13,481 bases of DNA. Source: Symbiodinium natans. Lineage: Eukaryota; Sar; Dinophyceae; Suessiales; Symbiodiniaceae. The notes under the pieces were generated by a model, which worked only from the letters and a program-made list of their open reading frames with translations, did not search any database and had not been told where the DNA came from. The DNA is taken from assembly GCA_905221605.1 (NCBI GenBank), contig CAJNDS010002446.1, positions 809,148-822,628 on the forward strand, written 5' to 3'. Below, piece after piece: positions 7,171-13,481 of this stretch. Position 1 is the first letter of the stretch, and the number at the start of each line of letters is the position of its first letter. A program made the translations under genes and the position numbers.

Positions 7171-7412
7171 CTTGAGGGCTTAGGCTTTGGGGAAAGTTCT
7201 GACCCACCCGGTGCCCGATTTCCAAAGACGTGTATGCATGTGTAAAAAAACCCTTGCTGAGAATTGCTTGTGCAGCTAGGTTGCTTATTGATTCCCGAGC
7301 AGCCCGACGAAAGCTCCCCCGAGAATGCCAGCTTGCCTTTGCCTGTGAGATGCAACAGGTTGATAGCGTGGCGACTAGCAAATCCCAAGTCACTCCGCGC
7401 ATTTGCGCATGT
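7171..7412 (-). CDS. candidate exon, Gly/Ser/Cys-rich
   Basis: Entered at GACGTGAG|AC in phase 0 and left at a good donor CAAG|GTAAAC in phase 2, with 80 open codons between. It reads ANARSDLGFASRHAINLL, GKGKLAFSGELSSGC, INKQPSCTSNSQQGFFY and PGGSELSPKPKPS. A shorter form could start at CATCTCACAG|GC (7341). The Ser/Gly/Pro-rich, Cys-bearing composition gives no family. The plus strand also has an open frame here, with a reading [17 protein letters not shown] near 7435-7490; the minus model was preferred for its splice sites. Confidence 0.4.
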
Positions 7413-7466
7413 CTCACGTCACGGCAGATGAGCCGAGAGACCGTTGCTGCCATAGATGATTACAGC

Positions 7467-7553
7467 CTTCGACACGGTGACAAACTTATTTTTCGCAATG
7501 GTTTTGTCCGGGTGGGATGCATCCTTCATGCGCCCCGATGTACCGATCCTTGG
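7467..7553 (-). CDS. candidate exon next to the CA satellite
   Basis: The acceptor CCCAGCCTCTTGTCCAG sits directly downstream (in the minus sense) of the long TG repeat. The 29-codon segment, phase 0 in and out, reads [20 protein letters not shown] then KNKFVTVSK and ends at AAG|GCTGTA, a GC donor. The following intron would be 54 nt. If real, the whole 7.57-8.49 kb satellite lies in the preceding intron. No family recognised. Confidence 0.4.
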
Positions 7554-7568
7554 CTGGACAAGAGGCTG

Positions 7569-8289
<721 letters not shown>

Positions 8290-8290
<1 letters not shown>

Positions 8291-8490
8291 CAGACAGAGA
8301 GACACAGAGACACAGACACACAGAGACACAGAGACACAGAGACACAGAGACACAGAGACACAGAGACACAGAGACACAGAGACACAGAGACACCGAGACA
8401 CAGAGACACAGAGACACAGAGACACAGAGACACAGAGACACAGAGACACAGAGACACAGAGACACAGAGACACAGAGACACAGAGACACA
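8290..8490. repeat. minisatellite with 8-bp unit GAGACACA
   Basis: About 25 tandem GAGACACA octamers, very homogeneous, with one GAGACACC variant near 8391 and shorter variants at both ends. It abuts the CA satellite and probably arose from it by a CA to GA change followed by expansion. Confidence 0.98.
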
Positions 8491-8499
8491 GACACAGAG

Positions 8500-8878
8500 G
8501 AATGCCGAGGTAGAAACTCTCTTTGACGTTAAACGTGGTCTCAAGCGATGGCAAGCACAAGAAACTTTCTAACATGCGCGTGGAAGTGGCGTGCACGTTG
8601 AAGTGTCGACTGCGCGTCGACTGTCTCCGTACGTGATCGTGACCTCGTAGGGGGATCCTTGGCAGCATCTGCTTCGTGCATGGCAGGCTGTACGACGCGC
8701 AGCGATGCACTTGAGGAAGCCCACACAATGAAAGAGGGGGGCTGCAATGGCTGCAAAGCAGAAGGATGCTCAATCCAGCCAAGAGCTCCGGCATCAGTTG
8801 CCGGCATCTCGATCTCCCACCGCGATCCTGAACAAACCTAAGCTTGGCGATTCCACGCTTCAAGGCATGCGAAGGCAC
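8500..8878. other. unique DNA, possibly intron, with open minus frames
   Basis: Between the GAGACACA array and the 8879 exon candidate. A good acceptor (CATCCTTCTGCTTTGCAG) at 8751 and another (CGTCGTACAG) near 8692 precede open minus frames, including [16 protein letters not shown] could not decide whether these are exons. No RNA gene or mobile element seen. Confidence 0.3.
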
Positions 8879-9001
8879 CTTTGTCTTGCGCATGTCCACG
8901 TGGCTTTGGCGAGGCACATTGCTTGGATCGATCATCAGGCTCTGCTTCGTCGGGTCAGACACGGAATCTGTGATGCTGACATCCTCGAAGAACAATCTGG
9001 C
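8879..9001 (-). CDS. candidate exon ([13 protein letters not shown])
   Basis: A long T-run acceptor region (TGCCTTTTTTTCCGACAG) precedes either ACAG|CT or CTGAG|GCC; the latter gives phase 0. The frame reads [31 protein letters not shown] and HVDMRKTK before donor AAG|GTGCCT. A longer form ends at CTTAG|GTTTGT (8838), and the frame stays open to the satellite, so further coding at 8540-8750 is possible (a 31-codon-plus segment after CTGCTTTGCAG at 8750). No family recognised. Confidence 0.45.
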
Positions 9002-9115
9002 CTCAGCTGTCGGAAAAAAAGGCACGCACAGATTGGTGACAACAGCCGCCCATACCCACATCATCTTCCATCGATTTATATCGATTGTTCATGACTCGGG
9101 GATCATCAAGGTCAC

Positions 9116-9343
9116 TCCTCCTCCCATCTCCTCCCTGTACTTCCTGGAACATTGTTCCAATTCCTCTTCCTCTCGTCGTCGCTCCCCATGCTTCCTGCTC
9201 TTTGCTCCCTCTCCTGCTTCTTCTTTAGCGGCAGTTGAGGCCCGGGCATGCTGGCGTAACCTCTCCTCAAATTTCAGGCGCACGTTGCCGGACTCCTTTG
9301 CTGTGAGCTGCAGTGTCTTGGTGGTGTAGTCATGCCTGAAATC
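9116..9343 (-). CDS. candidate exon encoding a charged, helical segment
   Basis: Entered at CTGTTCGTCTTGCAG|G in phase 0; 76 codons; donor GGA|GTGACC in phase 0. It begins DFRHDYTTKTLQLTAKES, continues VRLKFEERLRQHARA, and then becomes very charged (KEEAGEGAKSRKHGERRREE, then EEELEQCSRKYREEM). The second half is likely alpha-helical or coiled coil. The competing plus-strand frame in the same place is Ser-rich and looks like its antisense. The frame continues to a TGA at 9089, removed if the donor is used. No family recognised. Confidence 0.5.
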
Positions 9344-9655
9344 CTGCAAGACGAACAGCGATTCTTGAAGAATCGCCGCATTTGCATGGTGGTGGTTGGG
9401 GGACCCACTACGGGAGTTTAAAAAAGGTGGATGAAGCATTGGGCTGACAGAGAAGAGACTTCCCTGCATGTACTGCAACACGGGGTACCTGATATACGCA
9501 TACATGCGATGTATCTTCTCATCTAATTAGGCCTTTCGGCTATGCCTGTCTTGGGAAAAACTCACTCCCTCCCCACTGCTACAGGGAGTGCTAGCCCAAG
9601 ATGAGATGTTCCAGGTACACGCGCGTACGATATGGAACGTCAACGGTGCGCTGAC

Positions 9656-9721
9656 CTGAGGCTGCAATTCAACAGATGCGCTGCCCAAAGACCTGAGCAT
9701 CTTGAAGGCCGTCAGACTAAT
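9656..9721 (-). CDS. candidate 66-nt exon, one open frame only
   Basis: The best-bounded exon in the window. The acceptor TTAATTTCGTTTCTACAG and donor CCTCAG|GTCAGC enclose 22 codons, and the other two minus frames have stops. It reads ISLTAFKMLRSLGSASVEL then QPQ. Phase is 0 on both sides and matches its neighbours at 9826-9888 and 9116-9343. Product unknown. Confidence 0.5.
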
Positions 9722-9825
9722 CTGTAGAAACGAAATTAAGCCAGGACAGGGGGGTCTCAGTCCTAAGCGATGGATGAAATGGTGTGGTCTGAATGAACCG
9801 AGCCACACTCTGAGCTTGGCCTCAC

Positions 9826-9888
9826 CCTGCGCACAAATCCGCGAGACTGTTTCCATGGGCGTGTGAGATCGCCGACGTCGCCGGCGTG
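9826..9888 (-). CDS. candidate 63-nt exon
   Basis: Between AATTTCGGCCCAG|C and CGCAGG|GTGAGG, a consensus-like donor. The 21 codons read HAGDVGDLTRPWKQSRGF then VRR; phase 0 on both sides, 104-nt intron to the next exon. Other frames are also open in this short stretch, so the reading depends on phase matching. Confidence 0.4.
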
Positions 9889-9954
9889 CTGGGCCGAAAT
9901 TCACGCTGCAGCCGCTGGGGCCAGCCACCCCATTCGAGCTCGAACATTTCCCGC

Positions 9955-10029
9955 CTTAAGAACAGGAAATCGAAGCACTTCTCGGATCTTCTCGGCCGAG
10001 ACTTGATGTGGAACTTTCATGAAAGCTCT
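9955..10029 (-). CDS. candidate 75-nt exon with a GC donor
   Basis: Follows a pyrimidine-rich stretch (TTGCCTTTGCCTCTCC) and GGCAG|A. The 25 codons read RAFMKVPHQVSAEKIREVL then RFPVLK, a basic, probably helical segment. It ends at AAG|GCGGGA, a GC-type donor, leaving a 66-nt intron. An alternative frame (SFHESSTSSLGRED) is open for 23 codons before a stop. Confidence 0.4.
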
Positions 10030-10112
10030 CTGCCAAGCTACTATCGGAGAGGCAAAGGCAATAAATACTCTGGTGTGTCGCTGGGCAGTTTGGAGCAGAT
10101 CTTGTGCCGGAC

Positions 10113-10601
10113 CCTGTTGAACTTTTGACGAGCAGGTTCTGATGGCTTGCGGAACACGTCGCACGGGCCCGTGTCATTGCTGAGAGACACATCGCGCGAA
10201 CTTTGCACCTCCCCATTCCAACACATTCCACCCTGCATCCGGAGGAGTCGCATTGCCTCGGCTACATGCCGACTGCTTTCCACACTTTTTTCCTTCTCTT
10301 TCCCAAGTAAACACATGAAAGGAACGATGCCCAAGCTGGCGAGGCACCAATTTTTCACAGCGTCGTATGTGCTAGTGGACTGCAATAGCCTGATGCCAAT
10401 TGGATTGTAGCCGCTTGGACAGGTCGACTTGGAGGTATACCCTGACCCAAGATTCTTGTCGATGAACGACCCAGACGTCACTTCAGCATGCTGGACGCAG
10501 GCTGTTTTGATGGTAATCTTCCTGCCCATGCTCAGTGCCCTGCACCCTGTATTCGAGCAGTCGATTTGATGCAGGCCTTGCGATTGACTTTGGCAACCCA
10601 A
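10113..10601 (-). CDS. candidate large exon (163 codons), Cys-bearing
   Basis: The longest non-repetitive open stretch in the window. It starts at GTAGCTGCAG|TTG behind a T-rich tract, with only a 48-nt intron from the previous exon, and ends at AACAGG|GTCCGG, phase 0 on both sides. It contains GLHQIDCSNTGCRALSMG, ITIKTACVQHAEVTSGSF, STCPSGYNPIGIRLLQST, VKNWCLASLGIVPFMCLLG, GGMCWNGEVQSSRDVS and GPCDVFRKPSEPARQKFNR. Ten or so Cys are spread along it and the CPSGY motif recurs in the exon at 10,899, so the region may be built from related disulfide-bonded units. It could be split by an intron inside the frame. Family not recognised. Confidence 0.5.
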
Positions 10602-10649
10602 CTGCAGCTACCTTCCACAAACGAAAACCGCTACTCAGCCGCTACTCAC

Positions 10650-10748
10650 CGCCACTCTGCACGACAGCTTGCAGTGAAAGCGGCTGCCACCCGGGCTTCT
10701 GCCTCCTCTGATGTCTCCGTCGATTGCCATGTATCGCAGTCCGGCGGC
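10650..10748 (-). CDS. candidate 99-nt exon with consensus donor
   Basis: The donor GCG|GTGAGTAG is near-consensus. The frame reads AAGLRYMAIDGDIRGGRS, PGGSRFHCKLSCRVA, phase 0 in at CAATCTGAAG|G and phase 0 out. The frame is also open upstream to about 10,835 (GSCLCNLK), so the true acceptor may be earlier. The CxLxC pattern continues the Cys-rich character of its neighbours. Confidence 0.45.
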
Positions 10749-10898
10749 CTTCAGATTGCAAAGGCAAGAACCGTGGTTGGCCATTTGAGTTCGCGATAAT
10801 CCTTGCAGAGTTCCCAGCGCTCTCGCACTCCCCAACTCTCTTACAACTGACTCAAACTGCCCTCTTTCCGCACCGTCTCAGTATGCACCCCTCTGCAC

Positions 10899-10938
10899 CT
10901 TGTAGCCAGATGGGCACTCCTGAGGCAAGCACTTGCAC
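10899..10938 (-). CDS. candidate 40-nt exon, CKCLPQECPSGYK
   Basis: Acceptor CGCTTGTAG|G and donor AAG|GTGCAG enclose one base plus 13 codons, CKCLPQECPSGYK. It carries three Cys and the CPSGY motif also seen in the 10,113-10,601 exon. The TGA a few codons further on is removed by the donor. Phase 2 in, matching the GC-donor exon at 11,023-11,143. Confidence 0.4.
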
Positions 10939-11022
10939 CTACAAGCGACCATTCATGTTGCGCGAATCTAGCGGCAATCATGGTAACTAAGTCAAAGATT
11001 CAGCTGCACCGCTTAATCCCGC

Positions 11023-11143
11023 CCTGCGTCAGACATTGCCGTCCACTTGTTGCCACCGCTTGACGTTTTGGATGGGCCATCTTTCACTTGAGAAGACGCC
11101 GCTGCAATGCAGTTGGGTCTGATCTTGCACTTGTCGTTTGCAC
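11023..11143 (-). CDS. candidate 121-nt exon with a GC donor
   Basis: Acceptor GGCCCGAG|G, then ANDKCKIRPNCIAAASSQ, VKDGPSKTSSGGNKW and TAMSDA, ending at GCAGG|GCGGGA. Phase 1 in and 2 out, agreeing with both neighbours. Two Cys early, then a Ser/Gly/Lys-rich stretch that is probably a flexible linker. Confidence 0.4.
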
Positions 11144-11345
11144 CTCGGGCCAACGTCTGCATATCAGCACAAAGCCACAATCGGTGCCTCCACGCGGGCT
11201 GCACGTATTAGCCAGGCCTAGGCCCTCTTTCACAAGCCCTAGGCTCCAGGCCAACAGTGGAGCGCTCTAGTGTGGTATTGCTTCTGTCTGGCAGTCGAGA
11301 AGATGGTTCGGTAGGCAAAGCATATTTTTACAGGACGGCACTTAC

Positions 11346-11381
11346 CAGCCACAAGAGCCTCGAAGCAACTTCCGCCACGAT
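11346..11381 (-). CDS. candidate 36-nt exon with strong GTAAGT donor
   Basis: The donor GGCTG|GTAAGTG is the most consensus-like in the region. The acceptor may be GCTTTCAG|AT (used here, phase 1) or CGCGCAG|AG (11,394, phase 0). It reads RGGSCFEALVA. The short length is a caution. Confidence 0.4.
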
Positions 11382-11446
11382 CTGAAAGCGAGCTCTGCGC
11401 GAAGATGCGAAACACATTTCCGCGAAGCGATTAAAACACTAGAGGC

Positions 11447-11500
11447 TGGGATGTTCCCTATTATACTAAAAGTCCTTAATAGGGATTATAATAACCCCCT
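11447..11500. mobile_element. partial copy of the 12,885 MITE (one end)
   Basis: Starts with TGGGATGTTCCC and continues with TTAT, CTAA, AG and TCCTTAATAGGGA in the same order and nearly the same spacing as the left end of the element at 12,885-12,990; about 50 bp align with a few mismatches. The opposite inverted end is not found downstream, so this is a truncated or solo end. In the tentative gene model it lies in an intron. Confidence 0.75.
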
Positions 11501-11518
11501 AGATCCCCATCGTGTCAC

Positions 11519-11734
11519 GAGTGTTGTTGGGGTCGTGCCACCGGTCATGAGACCAGAATTCCAGCAAGTCCTGCAGAACTTCTGCAGCATTCGGGCTCGT
11601 AGCAATCAGTACTTTGAACGGCGCGTAAATACTGCCCAACACGCTGGGCAACGCTGACCGAGCCACAAATCCAAGATCAAAAACATCACCCCCAGGGCCT
11701 TTCCAAGCCAGGCAGTGTCTTGACAGCAACTGCT
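11519..11734 (-). CDS. candidate exon (ALPSVLGSIYAPFKVLIATS)
   Basis: Acceptor CACCCCGTCACAG; about 72 codons; donor ACTC|GTGACA, phase 1 in and out. It reads QLLSRHCLAWKGPGGDVFDL, GFVARSALPSVLGSIYAP, FKVLIATSPNAAEVLQDLLE and FWSHDRWHDPNN. A hydrophobic stretch is followed by a polar, Trp- and His-rich end. The frame ends naturally at a TAG at 11,499 if the donor is skipped. The telomere-like array lies just upstream. No family recognised. Confidence 0.45.
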
Positions 11735-11751
11735 CTGTGACGGGGTGCGAA

Positions 11752-11798
11752 CTAAACCCTAAACCCTAAACCCTAACCCTAAACCCTAAACCCTAAAA
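11752..11798. repeat. interstitial telomere-like array inside a predicted intron
   Basis: Six CCCTAAA-type units, one of them the hexamer CCCTAA, so both TTTAGGG and TTAGGG forms occur. On the minus strand it reads TTTAGGG and lies between the donor CGAGG|GTAAGA (11,834) and the acceptor GTCACAG (11,735). Confidence 0.95.
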
Positions 11799-11834
11799 CG
11801 ACGACGAGTGTCTGGCGATCCGGCTGGCTCTTAC

Positions 11835-11928
11835 CCTCGCCAAAAGGGGATCTGCAAACAGTTTGGGCCCGGCCGAACAAGGGAGGCCACAAGGTGCGTT
11901 TGCAGATCCAGACCCGTAAACTTTTCAC
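11835..11928 (-). CDS. candidate exon, frame ambiguous
   Basis: Acceptor CGCTCTCTTAG|G and donor CGAGG|GTAAGA are both strong, so an exon here is likely on splice grounds. All three frames are partly open. The frame that joins the next exon in phase reads VKSLRVWICKRTLWPPLFG; another reads EKFTGLDLQTHLVASLVR. I cannot choose by sequence alone. It is the most upstream exon of the tentative model; the true 5' end of the gene is not located. Confidence 0.4.
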
Positions 11929-12884
11929 CTAAGAGAGCGTCGCGTTTGGTTTGTAGAAAGCAATGGGCCACATCTTTAGCTAGTTGATCTGCAGCTGCAG
12001 TGCCTTTGAGCCGGGCCTTGAACGTCAGACTTGCCCGACACGTGCGCTTTGAGCTTGGAAATGGTAACAACCCAACACGAAGCTCAGCTTGGCTAAGCTA
12101 TCGAACCGGAAGAGCCCCCAGAACTAGCCGTTGGGGTGCAAACACGATGGTGCGAGGGCAAGACATGGAAAGCTGCAGCTTCAGTCCAGCCAAACATGAG
12201 CTCTAGAGTGCCGGCTTGGACAACACGAAAAAAGCCCATTGCTTGAGAACCATGGTCTACCTGTCGCTTGCGCATGCCACTTCCAAGCGTTTTTGCTTAT
12301 CTGCAGAAGCGGACTACGCACGTGCGCGGAAGACGTTTCCTACCAGGTCCTTGCACAACCTCAAATCCCAGACAAGGCACATTCAGCTTTGCACCCGCTG
12401 GAGGAGCATTCGAATCTCTTCCTGATTTCGCCGTCGTCAGACTCTGCAACTCTATCTTGCAGGGCCAAACCAAAGTGCGATGCTTTGCCTAACCAGTCTG
12501 CCAGTGATACTGCTCAACAGACCACCAAACATGACAGCAAAGGCCGCCCTGCGACCATCGTAACTCGGACAAAGAATCACTACCGGCCGCAGCTCACGGC
12601 AGACCCACTGAACCGACCGGCGCCGATGATATTCTTTCCAGCCTGCGCACAGGATGCAACGGGAAAAACTGGACGACCGTGACTGCACAATGGAGCTGAT
12701 CAATCTCTGGACTGTGCGATGGAAGTTCTTCTGCTCATCAGTGGCCAAAGTCAACAGCAAGGGCCCAACGAGGCGCCATAAGCCAAGCTTGCACAGAGCT
12801 TGCCCATCGGCCTGCCAGAAGGCCTCTATCGCCACAGGTCTCCGAGTAGGCATCTGAGTTGGTGTTACCTTTTGACATGGCACT
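11929..12884 (-). other. unique DNA with weaker minus-strand exon candidates
   Basis: Several splice-bounded or protein-like minus segments: 12,261-12,300 (CTTCTGCAG acceptor, CAG|GTAGAC donor, reading KQKRLEVACASD); about 12,380-12,450 (SDDGEIRKRFECSSSGCK); 12,584-12,642 (strong TTTTTCCCG...GCGCAG acceptor, GTAGTG donor, reading AGKNIIGAGRFSGSAVSC); and a segment ending at 12,812 with a GC donor (NSDAYSETCGDRGLLA). Their phases do not link cleanly, so I do not call single exons. A 143-codon minus frame (12,452-12,883) competes. Confidence 0.3.
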
Positions 12885-12990
12885 TGGGATGTTCCCCCTT
12901 ATGCTAACAGCTCCTTAATAGGGAGTATATTACTATAGGGGAGGGTACCATACCCTATTAAGGACTGTTCGTATAAGGAGGAACATCCCA
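12885..12990. mobile_element. complete 106-bp MITE with 10-bp target-site duplication
   Basis: The ends are inverted copies: TGGGATGTTCC at the left and GGAACATCCCA at the right. The match extends about 38 bp into the element (CCTTAT, then AACAG, then TCCTTAATAGGG) with three mismatches and one indel, so most of the element is stem. It is flanked by perfect direct repeats ACATGGCACT at 12,875-12,884 and 12,991-13,000. A 9-11 bp duplication is typical of Mutator-like elements; hAT elements give 8 bp. It encodes nothing and would depend on a transposase elsewhere. It nests close to the 5' side of the minus-strand candidates. Confidence 0.9.
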
Positions 12991-13067
12991 ACATGGCACT
13001 GTATCTAAACTCGTGACTCCCTGTTGCATCATCGTCTCCTCGTTAAGATCTTGGGATCTTGGCCTTG

Positions 13068-13175
13068 AGGGGGGGGGGGTGGGCCCAGGTCCTTCTGGGT
13101 GCTGGACTGGCAGAATCGACAGGGCCGGGGGAAAAAGAAGGAGGCAGCGAGGAGGAGGAGGAGGAAGAGGGGTTT
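13068..13175. repeat. G10 run and GAG-rich purine tract
   Basis: A G10 homopolymer at about 13,069-13,078 (followed by T and GGG), then a purine-rich stretch with GGGGGAAAAAG and (GAG)n to about 13,172. Frames here are Glu-rich artefacts. Confidence 0.8.
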
Positions 13176-13224
13176 AAGAGCAAGAATTCTGTAGAAATCA
13201 GGGAGGGATATGAGGAACTGCAAT

Positions 13225-13350
13225 GTTGTTTGCAATCATAAGAATGATGATCATAATCAGTATAACAATAAAATAAACATCATAACAACAATCATAACAA
13301 TCTTAATAATAGCTACAATAGTAATAACACCAACAATATTATTCATGACA
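13225..13350. repeat. imperfect AAT/ATC/AAC trinucleotide-like tract
   Basis: AT-rich, C-poor run of AATC, ATAAT, AACAAT words, similar in style to the reverse complement of the tract at 770-835. No gene is visible between 13,001 and the end of the window. Confidence 0.7.
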
Positions 13351-13481
13351 CGATGATTGCTGGATTGCGTTCTGCTCTTCCCTGGGACTTGCAGCTGGGT
13401 CGCCCCGGCAGGTGCCACCTTCAAAGCAAACCTTGTCTGCATTGCCTCTCTCCTGTCCTAGGGAGCGCACGGAGCGGCGTT

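Noticed and set aside
7303-7511. Plus-strand exon pair reading CQLAFACEMQQ and [17 protein letters not shown]
   Set aside because: The minus strand gives an acceptor right after the TG tract, strong coding-like composition and phase agreement with the rest of the model.
9065-10898. Possible use of TGA as a sense codon, because plausible frames continue in phase past a TGA at 9089 and one near 10,880
   Set aside because: In both cases a normal donor precedes the TGA and an acceptor follows it, so an intron explains the observation without recoding.

Overview
This window looks like nuclear DNA from a repeat-rich, intron-rich eukaryote. There is no dense series of long ORFs, no bacterial operon layout and no recognisable RNA gene. 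Simple-sequence DNA fills roughly a fifth to a quarter of it. Interstitial TTTAGGG/CCCTAAA arrays point to a lineage with the plant-type telomere heptamer (plants, many algae, dinoflagellates, chromerids, some apicomplexans). Mixed GT and GC splice donors and frequent AG|G acceptors in my exon reading would suit a dinoflagellate-like or related alga or protist. I could not find a dinoflagellate spliced-leader relic, so the lineage is open.

Layout. 1-3.2 kb: mostly unique DNA with scattered coding-like segments on the minus strand (528-557, 1302-1479, 1920-2105, 2885-3070, 3163-3239). 3.32-3.70 kb: a G-run and a 290-bp purine-rich tract with a 10-bp unit. 3.74-4.64 kb: further minus-strand exon candidates. 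4.44-5.84 kb: AT dinucleotide tracts, then a nearly 1-kb satellite with 8-bp unit TTATTCTA, broken by a short unique island. 5.84-6.57 kb: a minus-strand exon candidate ending in a stop, then telomere-like arrays in both orientations and a partly duplicated block. 6.60-6.69 kb: a perfect (CA)n. 6.7-7.55 kb: unique DNA with two exon candidates. 7.57-8.49 kb: a large compound CA/CCCA/CGCA/CG and GAGACACA microsatellite. 8.8-11.9 kb: the best coding evidence, a run of minus-strand exon candidates. 11.9-12.9 kb: weaker candidates. 12,885-12,990: a complete small inverted-repeat transposon (MITE) with a 10-bp target duplication; a partial relative lies at 11,447.

Reading the minus strand from 11,928 down to 5,843, I can assemble 16 exons whose phases agree and which contain no internal stop (about 718 codons). 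Most introns would be 48-310 nt, and three larger ones hold the CA/GAGACACA satellite, the (CA)n and the telomere-like arrays. The predicted protein matches no family I recognise. It has a Cys-rich part with two CPSGY motifs and a later highly charged, probably helical part. Phase agreement was partly a selection criterion, so the existence of a minus-strand gene is moderately supported while the exact model is tentative. A second minus-strand group at 2.9-4.64 kb may be another gene or the same gene continuing. All coding calls are inference from ORF openness, splice consensus and protein-like composition; no homology search was possible.
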